Assembly: GCF_000014745.1 (NCBI RefSeq)
Contig: NC_008347.1
Location: 2,372,001 to 2,436,000 of the forward strand
Direction of reading: 5' to 3'
From: Maricaulis maris MCS10
GTDB taxonomy: Bacteria > Pseudomonadota > Alphaproteobacteria > Caulobacterales > Maricaulaceae
Length of the DNA: 64,000 nucleotides
The notes under the pieces are model-generated. The model searched no databases. It was not told where the DNA came from and worked only from the letters and a program-made list of their open reading frames with translations. A program made the translations under genes and the position numbers. How positions within the stretch are numbered: position 1 is the stretch's first letter; every line of letters begins with the position of its first letter. This document shows, in pieces, positions 11,213 through 18,768 of this stretch.

Positions 11213-12250
11213 CTACTGGTAGGTATCCAAGCCCTTTGAAGCGGCCAGCTTGCGCCAATGGCGATGTGCCAGCGTGAAGATGAGGACTGCCGCGACCAGG
11301 CAGGCCGCCTTGCCGCTCGGCGGCAAGGCGGTGCCGACCAGGGCCAGCACGCCACAGCCCATGCCCATCACACCCCAGATCAGCGCCACGCGGCGATGGC
11401 TGAGCCCGATCGAGATGAGCAGCTGGTAGGCATGCGCCCGATGAGCCGCAAAGGGAGAACGCCCCGCCCGCACTCGTGCCGCCATCGTCAACAGCACATC
11501 GCCCAGCAGGGGCAGGACCAGAAGCGGCACCAGCCAGACCGATCCGGCCGGTCCGGTAGAGGCCCAGGCCAGCGACAGTCCGGCCAGAATGACCGAAGCG
11601 CCCAGAGACCCGACATCGCCGCTGAACAGCTTGCCACGAGCAGCCAGTATCGGCGCATTCCAGACCGCAAACCCGGCTGTCGCCGCGGCCAGGGCCAGCG
11701 CGGCGATGGAAATCGGTCCGTCGGCCAGCACAGCCAGCGCCAGCGATGCCGGGATCAGGCTGGAGGCCATCAACCCGTCCGACCCGTCCATGAAATTGAC
11801 CGCATTGGCCAGCGTGAACACGAACAAGGCCGATCCAAGCCATCCCAGAATCCACGGCAAGGCCAGGCCCAGCTCGGTGACCGGTCCGGCCATCCCGGCA
11901 AGGGCCAGGGAGATCAGTGCCAGAATTGCGAATTTCAGCGCCCCGCCCAGCGTGACAAGGTCATCGATGAAACCCAGGCCGGCCGCCAGCAGCGCGCACA
12001 GGGCAATCCCGGCCAAGGCCGCCTGATCGGTCGGTGCCGCGACCGGAACAAGAAGAAGCAGGGCAAGAAGAAAGCCGACAACGATCCCCAGCCCGCCGCC
12101 GCGCGGGGTCGGCTGGACATGGCTGGACCGGGCATTGGGATGGTCAAGAATGCCGGCACGCATCACAAGGCCGGAAACGACCAGGCCCGACACAAATGCG
12201 AGCACCAGCGGGAGACCGGCCGCCATCATCACACCGGGTCGCCCAGACAT
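11213..12250 (-). CDS. WecA/MraY-like polyprenyl-phosphate sugar-1-phosphate transferase
   Basis: A 345-aa polytopic membrane protein of glycosyltransferase family 4. Diagnostic motifs are DHPNARSSHVQPTPRGGG (36-53), the Asp pair in LGFIDDL (96-97), NAVNFMDGSDGL (149-160), GDVGSLG, and the cytoplasmic HRAHAYQLL loop near the end. Such enzymes load an N-acetylhexosamine-1-phosphate onto undecaprenyl phosphate to start O-antigen, capsule or exopolysaccharide units. Its start lies 22 bases inside ispE, so the two are probably co-transcribed with the TPR lipoprotein gene upstream. The sugar specificity is unknown. Confidence 0.88.
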   Translation of the reverse strand: MSGRPGVMMAAGLPLVLAFVSGLVVSGLVMRAGILDHPNARSSHVQPTPRGGGLGIVVGFLLALLLLVPVAAPTDQAALAGIALCALLAAGLGFIDDLVTLGGALKFAILALISLALAGMAGPVTELGLALPWILGWLGSALFVFTLANAVNFMDGSDGLMASSLIPASLALAVLADGPISIAALALAAATAGFAVWNAPILAARGKLFSGDVGSLGASVILAGLSLAWASTGPAGSVWLVPLLVLPLLGDVLLTMAARVRAGRSPFAAHRAHAYQLLISIGLSHRRVALIWGVMGMGCGVLALVGTALPPSGKAACLVAAVLIFTLAHRHWRKLAASKGLDTYQ

Positions 12251-13080
12251 ACGACGCGAGCAAAGCCGTCAAAGGCTTCGGCCACGCGCTCGGCCGCGAC
12301 ACGGTCGCGACACAGGGCGAAACAGCTGGCACCGGAGCCGGACATGCGAGCCAGCTCGACCCCGTCGCGAGCGCGCAGCCAGTCCAGCGTCGCGGCAATC
12401 TCGGGATGGCGGGCACAAGCTACGGCCTCGAGTGCATTTTGCTCGCTTCGCAACCAATCCAGCCGGTCCTCGCCCATCGGTTCGGCTTCGGCCAGAGGTG
12501 CCGGGTCGGACCTGTCGAAAGCCTTGAAGACCGGTCCGGTCGGCACGTTGACGCCCGGATTGACGAGCACCGCATCGAAAGCCCCGAAGCGGGGCAGAAT
12601 GTCGATCCACTCACCAATGCCGCGCATGCGCAGCGGCCGCGAATAGAGACAGGCCGGGACATCCGCCCCCAGCGTCAGGCCGGTCTCAGCCAGACGATCG
12701 AGCGGCCAGTCCAGACCCCAGAGCCGGTTCAGGGCCCGCAAGGTCGCCGCAGCATCGGCCGATCCGCCACCAAGGCCGGCCTCGACCGGGATCTGCTTGT
12801 CCAGCCGGATCATTGCGCCCGCATCCGTACCAGCGGCCACCTGCAACGCCCGCGCGGCCTTGAGAACAAGATTGGAATGGTCACCGGCGAGGCCCCTCGA
12901 GGCCTCGCCCGACATGGTCAGCAACAGGCCGGGCGCTGCCCTCACCTCGACCGTGTCGCCCCAGTCCGCAAACACCACGAGACTGTCGAGCGGATGATAG
13001 CCGTCAGCACGGGCCGCCCCGACACGAAGGGTCAGATTGACCTTGGCGGCGGCGGTTTCGATGACCGGTGCGGCGTTCAA
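12229..13080 (-). CDS. ispE: 4-diphosphocytidyl-2-C-methyl-D-erythritol kinase
   Basis: A 283-aa GHMP kinase that phosphorylates CDP-methylerythritol in the MEP isoprenoid pathway. The start has AAAKVNLTLRVGAARADGYH. The ATP-binding glycine loop PVEAGLGGGSADAAATL is at about 98-114, and the C-terminal motif RMSGSGASCFALC closes the active site. It overlaps the TPR gene stop by 4 bases and the next gene start by 22 bases. With ispB and ispH it is one of three isoprenoid genes in this window. Confidence 0.95.
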   Translation of the reverse strand: MNAAPVIETAAAKVNLTLRVGAARADGYHPLDSLVVFADWGDTVEVRAAPGLLLTMSGEASRGLAGDHSNLVLKAARALQVAAGTDAGAMIRLDKQIPVEAGLGGGSADAAATLRALNRLWGLDWPLDRLAETGLTLGADVPACLYSRPLRMRGIGEWIDILPRFGAFDAVLVNPGVNVPTGPVFKAFDRSDPAPLAEAEPMGEDRLDWLRSEQNALEAVACARHPEIAATLDWLRARDGVELARMSGSGASCFALCRDRVAAERVAEAFDGFARVVCLGDPV

Positions 13081-14792
13081 GGCTCGCCCGAAGCGTCTGT
13101 GGCCGCGACAGCCTCGTCGTCAGCCGGCGGCTGGCCGTGGGCGATGCGGTATTCCAGTCCCTCCAGCTGCTCGGGACGCGGATCAAGATCGACGGCCCTG
13201 CGCCACTGGAAACCCGCTTCCAGCTCGCGACCGACCTGCCAATAGGCATCGCCCAGATGATAGTTGGCGGTGGCATTGCCCGGAGAGAGTTCTGCCGCAC
13301 GCTCCAGCGCCTGCACGGCCGCTTCATACTGGCCAAGCCGGTAATGGGCCCAGCCAAGGCTGTCGATCACATTGCCGTTTTCCGGATCGAGTTCCGCTGC
13401 CAGCATGATCATTTCGAAAGCTTCATCGATGCGTTCGCCGCGGTCGATCCAGAAATAGCCGAGATCATTGAGGATGCGGCTTTCCCGCGGGGACAGCGTC
13501 AGCGCGGCAAGATAATGCGCTTCGGCATCGGACCAGTTGTCGGCGTCGTAATGACAGGCCCCGGCGTAGTAATGATAGCGCCAGTCGCCAGCCTGGCCTG
13601 CAGCATCGCGGTCCGCAATGACCTGCTCGTACAGCGTGATGGCTTCCGGGCACTGCCCCTGTACCCGCAACAGGTCGGCCAGCAACAGACGCGCCTCGAT
13701 ATCACCGCTTTGATCGACCAGACGCCGTGCCAAGGTAGTCGCCTGCTCGGTCCGGGCCAGCCGGCCGAGCAACCAAATCTGATCTATGTCGGCGGCAAAC
13801 CGGAAAGGCCCTTCGGCTACGGCCGCATATTCTGCCAGTGCAGCCTCGGGCAGGCTGATGCGTTCAAGTGTACCGGCCAGGCTCATCCGCGTCGGCGCAT
13901 AGGCCGGGTCCAGTCGTTCGACCATGCGCAGATAGATCACCGACAGATCCATATCAGCCTGGGCGGCGAGCTCCGAGGCGGGACCGAACAGGGAGCGCGA
14001 CGCCATTTCCGGAACGGTCAGACGACGCTTCGGACGCTCACCCGCGTCCAGTCGTCGCAACGCATCAAGCACAAAAGGCTCGTCAGGACTGGCATCGAGA
14101 TTGGTCTGGTACAGCGCCCGCGCCTCGTCGACACGCCCCTCACGCTCGAGGAAATTGCCGTACATCTCCGCCGCCAGACGCGGAAAGACCGACGAATAGG
14201 CAGCGGTTCGATAGGCACCGTCTGCCGCCTCGGTTTCACCGGCAATGTCCGCAAGCATGGCCTTGTGAAGCCAGAGGTGCGCCGACAGGAATTCCGGGGC
14301 GGCCGTCGCATTGGCAGCGTCCATGGCGGCCAGCTCGCGGCCATCGCCCATCAGGGCCCACTGCATCAGCAGGTCACGCATCAACGTATTGAAGGGCCCA
14401 TAGTCCGGAGCCGCTTCGAGGCTGGAGATCGCGGCCCGATACTCGCGCCGGGCAATCTGGTCGGAAGCGAGATAGAGCGTGGCCAGGCGGCTTGGATCGC
14501 CGGCTTCAACCGTGGTCCGAGCGTGCCGCGCTGCCTGTGATCGGTCACCGGCCAGCAAGGCCGTGATGAAGGCCCGGTCGGCGAGGGTCGGGTCGCCGGG
14601 TGCCTGATCCAGGGCCCTGGCATAATTGGCAGCCGCGCCGGCAACATCACGGTTCACACCGGCGTAGCGGGCCGCCAGGAATGCGCCATAGACCGAAGCC
14701 TCGTCATCCGCTGGCGGATCGGACGGGCTGGCACAGGCAGACAAGGCCGTGGCGGCGAGAAACAGCGGAAGCAGGCGGACAGGAAAACTCAT
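13077..14792 (-). CDS. TPR-repeat lipoprotein
   Basis: A 571-aa protein with a lipoprotein signal (MSFPVRLLPLFLAATALSAC; lipobox ending in Cys-20). It is followed by many TPR helices through the whole length, including GNVIDSLGWAHYRLGQYEAA and LSPGNATANYHLGDAYWQVG. It is probably anchored in the outer membrane facing the periplasm as a protein-interaction scaffold; no partner can be assigned. It heads an apparent operon with ispE (ATGA overlap). Confidence 0.85.
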   Translation of the reverse strand: MSFPVRLLPLFLAATALSACASPSDPPADDEASVYGAFLAARYAGVNRDVAGAAANYARALDQAPGDPTLADRAFITALLAGDRSQAARHARTTVEAGDPSRLATLYLASDQIARREYRAAISSLEAAPDYGPFNTLMRDLLMQWALMGDGRELAAMDAANATAAPEFLSAHLWLHKAMLADIAGETEAADGAYRTAAYSSVFPRLAAEMYGNFLEREGRVDEARALYQTNLDASPDEPFVLDALRRLDAGERPKRRLTVPEMASRSLFGPASELAAQADMDLSVIYLRMVERLDPAYAPTRMSLAGTLERISLPEAALAEYAAVAEGPFRFAADIDQIWLLGRLARTEQATTLARRLVDQSGDIEARLLLADLLRVQGQCPEAITLYEQVIADRDAAGQAGDWRYHYYAGACHYDADNWSDAEAHYLAALTLSPRESRILNDLGYFWIDRGERIDEAFEMIMLAAELDPENGNVIDSLGWAHYRLGQYEAAVQALERAAELSPGNATANYHLGDAYWQVGRELEAGFQWRRAVDLDPRPEQLEGLEYRIAHGQPPADDEAVAATDASGEP

Positions 14793-14846
14793 GCCCGCAT
14801 GCTCGCCCCGCTGGCCGTCCGGCGCAAGGGCCGGAGGCGGTTGTCG

Positions 14847-16520
14847 CTACATATTCGCGTACATCGGACCACCACCGCCTTCGGGCGTGGTCCAGTTGAT
14901 ATTCTGGTTGGGATCCTTGATGTCGCACGTCTTGCAATGAACACAGTTCTGGGCGTTGATCTGGAAGCGCTTGTCGCCCGACGTCTCGTCCTCGACCCAT
15001 TCATACACCCCGGCCGGGCAATAGCGGGTCGACGGGCCGGCAAACTCGCCCAGCTCGGACAGTTTCTGCAGCTCGGCATCGGAGAGCTTGAGGTGGATCG
15101 GCTGATCCTCCTCATGATTGGTGTTCGAGATGAAGACCGAGGACAGGCGATCAAAGGTCAACACGCCATCCGGCTTGGGATAGTCGATCGGCTTGTGCCT
15201 GGAGGCCGGCTCAAGGCTTTCCGCGTCGGTCTTGCCGTGTCCCATCGTGCCAAACGGCGACCAGCCCCCGAAGATCGTGGTGCACCACATGTCCAGCCCG
15301 CCGAAAGCGACGCCGAAGAAAGTGCCCAGCCTGGACCAGAGCGGTTTGACATTGCGGACCCGCTTGAGGTCCTTGGCCACCCAGGAATTCTCATAGGCGA
15401 TCTGGTAGTCGCTCAGCTCGTCATGCTGGCGCCCGTCGGTAATGGCGGCGAACACGCTTTCCGCGGCCAGCATGCCGGTCTTCATGGCGTTATGGCTGCC
15501 CTTGATGCGCGGCACATTCACGAAACCGGCCGAACAGCCGATCAGCCCGCCGCCCGGGAAGGCCAGCTTGGGAACGGACTGGTAGCCACCCTCGGTGATC
15601 GCACGGGCACCATAGGAAATACGCTCGCCGCCCTCGAACACCGGTGACATCACCGGGTGCGTCTTCAGGCGCTGGAATTCCTCGAAGGGCGACAGGTAGG
15701 GGTTTTTGTAGTTCAGGTGGACCACATAGCCGACCGAAACGAGATTATCGCCGAAATGATACATGAAGGAGCCGCCGCCCGTCTTGCCATCAAGCGGCCA
15801 GCCCATGGTGTGCTTGACCATGCCGGGCTTGTGGTTCTCGGGCTTCACGCGCCAGAGTTCCTTGATACCAATACCGAATTTCTGCGGTTCCTTGCCCTCT
15901 GACAAGTTGAAGCGGCTGATCAGCTTCTTCGCCAGCGAGCCACGCACGCCCTCGCCGATCAGCGTGTATTTGCCACGCAGCTCCATGCCGGGCTGATAGC
16001 CATCCTTGTGGCCGCCATCGCGGGCGAGACCGAAATCACCAGTCAGCACGCCCTTGATGACACCGTCTTCCTCGATCAGATCGGCGGCCGGGAAGCCGGG
16101 ATAGATCTCGACACCCAGCGCTTCGGCCTGCTCGGCCAGCCAGCGACAGACATTGGCCAGGGAAACGATGTAGCAGCCATGATTGCTCATCAGCGGCGGG
16201 AACATCAGGGTCGGCAGGCTGATCGAGCCGGCTGCGCCGAGGACCTCGAAGATGTCAGTCTTGACCTCGTCCTCGAGCGGGGCGCCCAGCTCTTTCCAGT
16301 TCGGGAAGAGCTCGTTGATCGCCTTGGGATCGACAACGGCACCGGACAGGATGTGCGCGCCGACCTCGGCGCCCTTTTCCAGCAGGGCGATGGAAATCTC
16401 GCTGCCGGCTTCGGCGGCCATCTGCTTGAGACGAATCGCGGCGGACAGGCCGGCCGGGCCACCTCCGACGATGATGACGTCATATTCCATGGATTCGCGT
16501 TCGATTGCGGCGTCGGTCAT
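14847..16520 (-). CDS. Electron transfer flavoprotein-ubiquinone oxidoreductase
   Basis: A 557-aa flavoprotein that passes electrons from ETF (fatty-acid and amino-acid dehydrogenases) to ubiquinone at the inner membrane. The FAD fold is VIIVGGGPAGLSAAIR (about 15-30). The C-terminal [4Fe-4S] ligands are Cys-501, 526, 529 and 532 (YCPAGVYEW, then NCVHCKTCDI). Full length and all four Cys indicate a working enzyme. It is divergent from the UDG gene; a palindrome at 16648-16667 lies between them and could be an operator. Confidence 0.95.
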   Translation of the reverse strand: MTDAAIERESMEYDVIIVGGGPAGLSAAIRLKQMAAEAGSEISIALLEKGAEVGAHILSGAVVDPKAINELFPNWKELGAPLEDEVKTDIFEVLGAAGSISLPTLMFPPLMSNHGCYIVSLANVCRWLAEQAEALGVEIYPGFPAADLIEEDGVIKGVLTGDFGLARDGGHKDGYQPGMELRGKYTLIGEGVRGSLAKKLISRFNLSEGKEPQKFGIGIKELWRVKPENHKPGMVKHTMGWPLDGKTGGGSFMYHFGDNLVSVGYVVHLNYKNPYLSPFEEFQRLKTHPVMSPVFEGGERISYGARAITEGGYQSVPKLAFPGGGLIGCSAGFVNVPRIKGSHNAMKTGMLAAESVFAAITDGRQHDELSDYQIAYENSWVAKDLKRVRNVKPLWSRLGTFFGVAFGGLDMWCTTIFGGWSPFGTMGHGKTDAESLEPASRHKPIDYPKPDGVLTFDRLSSVFISNTNHEEDQPIHLKLSDAELQKLSELGEFAGPSTRYCPAGVYEWVEDETSGDKRFQINAQNCVHCKTCDIKDPNQNINWTTPEGGGGPMYANM

Positions 16521-16647
16521 CTCGCTGGCACCCTTCCCGTTTCGTGGTCTGCGTCTGTTTAATGCGGTGTTCGGCTTGCAGGTCTTCGGTCATACCCTAG
16601 GATCGAATACCCATCTAGCGCGTCCCGCCGTCGGGATCAAAGCTATT

Positions 16648-16667
16648 ACGTTAACGTGCACGTCAAC
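16648..16667. promoter_or_regulatory. Palindromic putative operator between etf-QO and UDG genes
   Basis: GTTAACGTGCACGTCAAC (16650-16667) is an 18-base palindrome with one mismatched pair, overlapping the perfect palindrome ACGTTAACGT (16648-16657). It ends directly before the UDG ATG. ACGT-rich palindromes of this kind are used by MerR-type (LiuR-like) regulators of branched-chain and fatty-acid degradation genes. That assignment is an inference. Confidence 0.45.
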
Positions 16668-16668
16668 C

Positions 16669-17529
16669 ATGACCGATTCCGGACCCACCCTGACCCTACA
16701 AGACGAGAAAGCGCTACAGGCGCTGATTGCCTGGTGGGCGGATGCCGGGATCGAGATGGACGAGCCGATTGTCACACCCCGCCCGGCGGCAGCGCCGGTA
16801 TCACCCCACACGACCGAGCCAAGGCGTCAGGCGCCCGCCGAACCGGTCCGGGCCGCGACGCCGCAAGCGGCACGGGCGGCCGGATTTGGCGACAGCCCGG
16901 CGACCGGGCCTGGTGCCCGGTCTGTCGCCGCCAAGGCGGACAGTCTCGACGCGCTGCGGGAGGCGATCGAGGCCTTCGAAGGCTGCGCCCTGAAACGTAC
17001 CGCCCGCAATACGGTCTTTGCTCGCGGTGAACGCGCCGCCCGGGTGATGCTGGTCGGAGAGGCCCCGGGCCGGGACGAGGACGAGCGCGGCGAACCCTTC
17101 GCCGGCCAGAGCGGCCGGTTGCTTGACCAGATGTTCGCCGCAATCGGTATCGAGCGGGACCAGGCCTACATCGCCCATATGCTGAACTGGCGGCCGCCGG
17201 GCAATCGCGCGCCGACGCAGGACGAGATCGCGCAATGCCTGCCCTTCATCGAACGGCATATTGCCCTGAAGAAGCCCGACATACTGGTGCTGGCCGGCGA
17301 GCTGGGCGCGCGAGCCCTGTTGCGCAGCGACACAGCCATTACCCGCCTGCGCGGCCGATGGGTCGACTATGTCTTGCGCGATGCCGAGGGCAATCCGACA
17401 TCCACCTCGATCAAGGCGCTGCCGGTGTTCTCACCGCGCTATTTGCTCGCAAGGCCTGTCGAAAAGCGCCTCGCCTGGCAGGACATGCTGGCCCTGGCCG
17501 ACCAACTCGGCACCCCGAACGGATCATGA
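16669..17529 (+). CDS. Family 4-like uracil-DNA glycosylase with altered motif B
   Basis: A 286-aa protein with a Pro/Ala-rich, probably disordered N-terminus (1-90) and a family 4 UDG core. Motif A is GEAPGRDEDERGEPFAG (130-146), followed by LNWRPPGNRAPT and a Cys in QCLPFIERHI. The family normally ends with F-H-P-A-Y-L-L-R. Here residues 254-262 read FSPRYLLAR, so the motif B His is Ser-255, Ala is Arg-257, and one Ala is inserted. Activity may be changed or lost. I chose the ATG at 16669; the frame is open far upstream but only over the divergent gene. Uracil removal protects against cytosine deamination. Confidence 0.8.
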   Translation: MTDSGPTLTLQDEKALQALIAWWADAGIEMDEPIVTPRPAAAPVSPHTTEPRRQAPAEPVRAATPQAARAAGFGDSPATGPGARSVAAKADSLDALREAIEAFEGCALKRTARNTVFARGERAARVMLVGEAPGRDEDERGEPFAGQSGRLLDQMFAAIGIERDQAYIAHMLNWRPPGNRAPTQDEIAQCLPFIERHIALKKPDILVLAGELGARALLRSDTAITRLRGRWVDYVLRDAEGNPTSTSIKALPVFSPRYLLARPVEKRLAWQDMLALADQLGTPNGS

Positions 17530-17572
17530 CATCAGGGCGGCGCACGTGTTGATCACCTGATTTCTGAAAAAT

Positions 17573-17587
17573 GTTCTTGATTTGTTC
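17573..17587 (+). promoter_or_regulatory. LexA (SOS) box
   Basis: GTTC (17573-17576), seven bases, GTTC (17584-17587): an exact match to the alphaproteobacterial LexA operator GTTC-N7-GTTC. It ends 23 bases before the radical SAM gene start, where a bound repressor would block the promoter. Confidence 0.75.
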
Positions 17588-17610
17588 CATTTTCGAGTCA
17601 TGATGCGGAC

Positions 17611-18732
17611 ATGACCGAGCGCCCTGGTGGCTATGCCCTTAATGCCCCTCAGGAGGCCTCCCCGCTCCACCGCCCCGGAGCGAGAGGTCGGGGCGCTCGG
17701 TCAAACAATTCGGGACGTTTCGAGGCACAGGGGCGAGAGGCTTTCGACGACGGATGGACAGACGCCGACGGAGAGCCACCCAAGCTGGCGACCCTGGTAT
17801 TGCGAGACGCGTCGAAATCGATCATTTCGACCAACCAGTCGCCGGATATTTCCTTTGACCAGTCGATCAACCCCTATCGGGGTTGCGAGCATGGTTGCAT
17901 TTATTGTTACGCCCGCCCCAGCCACGCCTATTGGGGCTATTCGCCCGGTCTCGACTTTGAGAGCGTGATCTTTGCCAAGCCGAACGGCCCGACCCTGCTG
18001 GAAGCCCATTTCAACAAGGCCGGATACCAACCGAAACCGATCATGATCGGCGCCAATACAGACGCCTGGCAGCCGCTGGAGCGTGAGCGCCAGCACACGC
18101 GTGACATTCTCAAGGTCTGCGCCCGCTACAAGCATCCGATCAGCGTCATCACCAAATCAGCCCTGATCCGTCGCGATCTCGACATTCTCGCTCCAATGGC
18201 CGCCGACGGCCTGGTCAGGGCCGCAATCTCGATCACCACGCTGGACCGCAAACTCGCCCGCGACATGGAGCCGCGCGCCGCAGCCCCGCATCGTCGCCTG
18301 GAAACCATCACCGCCCTCAAACAGGCTGGCATCCCGGTCACCGTCATGATGGCGCCGGTCATACCCGCTCTCACCGATCACGAGATCGAGCCCCTGCTCG
18401 AAGCGGCGGCGGAGGCCGGCGCCGACAATGCCGCCTATGTTCTCTTGCGCCTGCCGCTGGAAATCCGCGACCTGTTCCGCGAATGGCTTGCCGACAAGCG
18501 CCCAGATGCCGCCGACCATGTCATGTCGCTGATCAGGCAGATGCGGGGCGGAAAGGATTATGATGCCAATTGGGGAACGCGCGGCCGCGGCACCGGCCCT
18601 TACGCGAAGTTGATCGCCAGCCGCTTTCGCCATGCCATCAAGCGTTTCGGTCTGGATGTGCCGCGTCAGGCGCTCGACACAAGCCGGTTCGCACGACCGC
18701 TTGGATCGGCCGGACAGCCAAGCCTGTTTTGA
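17611..18732 (+). CDS. PA0069-family radical SAM protein (spore photoproduct lyase-like)
   Basis: A 373-aa radical SAM protein. The cluster-binding motif C-x3-C-x2-C is Cys-92, 96 and 99 in YRGCEHGCIYCYARPSHAYW. The extended family signature INPYRGCEHGC precedes it and the barrel continues to about 300. The first 60 residues are Gly/Arg-rich and probably flexible. This clade resembles SplB and is often annotated as a DNA-repair photoproduct lyase relative, but its chemistry is unproven. The LexA box just upstream implies DNA-damage induction. The next gene is convergent. Confidence 0.85.
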   Translation: MTERPGGYALNAPQEASPLHRPGARGRGARSNNSGRFEAQGREAFDDGWTDADGEPPKLATLVLRDASKSIISTNQSPDISFDQSINPYRGCEHGCIYCYARPSHAYWGYSPGLDFESVIFAKPNGPTLLEAHFNKAGYQPKPIMIGANTDAWQPLERERQHTRDILKVCARYKHPISVITKSALIRRDLDILAPMAADGLVRAAISITTLDRKLARDMEPRAAAPHRRLETITALKQAGIPVTVMMAPVIPALTDHEIEPLLEAAAEAGADNAAYVLLRLPLEIRDLFREWLADKRPDAADHVMSLIRQMRGGKDYDANWGTRGRGTGPYAKLIASRFRHAIKRFGLDVPRQALDTSRFARPLGSAGQPSLF

Positions 18733-18768
18733 CCCGTTTGCCCGGGAAGGACGCCCGCCGGCAGGTCG

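Noticed and set aside
11258-14540. Long plus-strand frames (11258-12646, 12034-13245, 13068-14540)
   Set aside because: Antisense to the WecA-like, ispE and TPR genes. The minus-strand genes have clear motifs and chained ATGA overlaps.
16183-16668. A 162-residue N-terminal extension of the uracil glycosylase
   Set aside because: The open frame overlaps the divergent ETF-QO start and its promoter. The ATG at 16669 is the first credible start.
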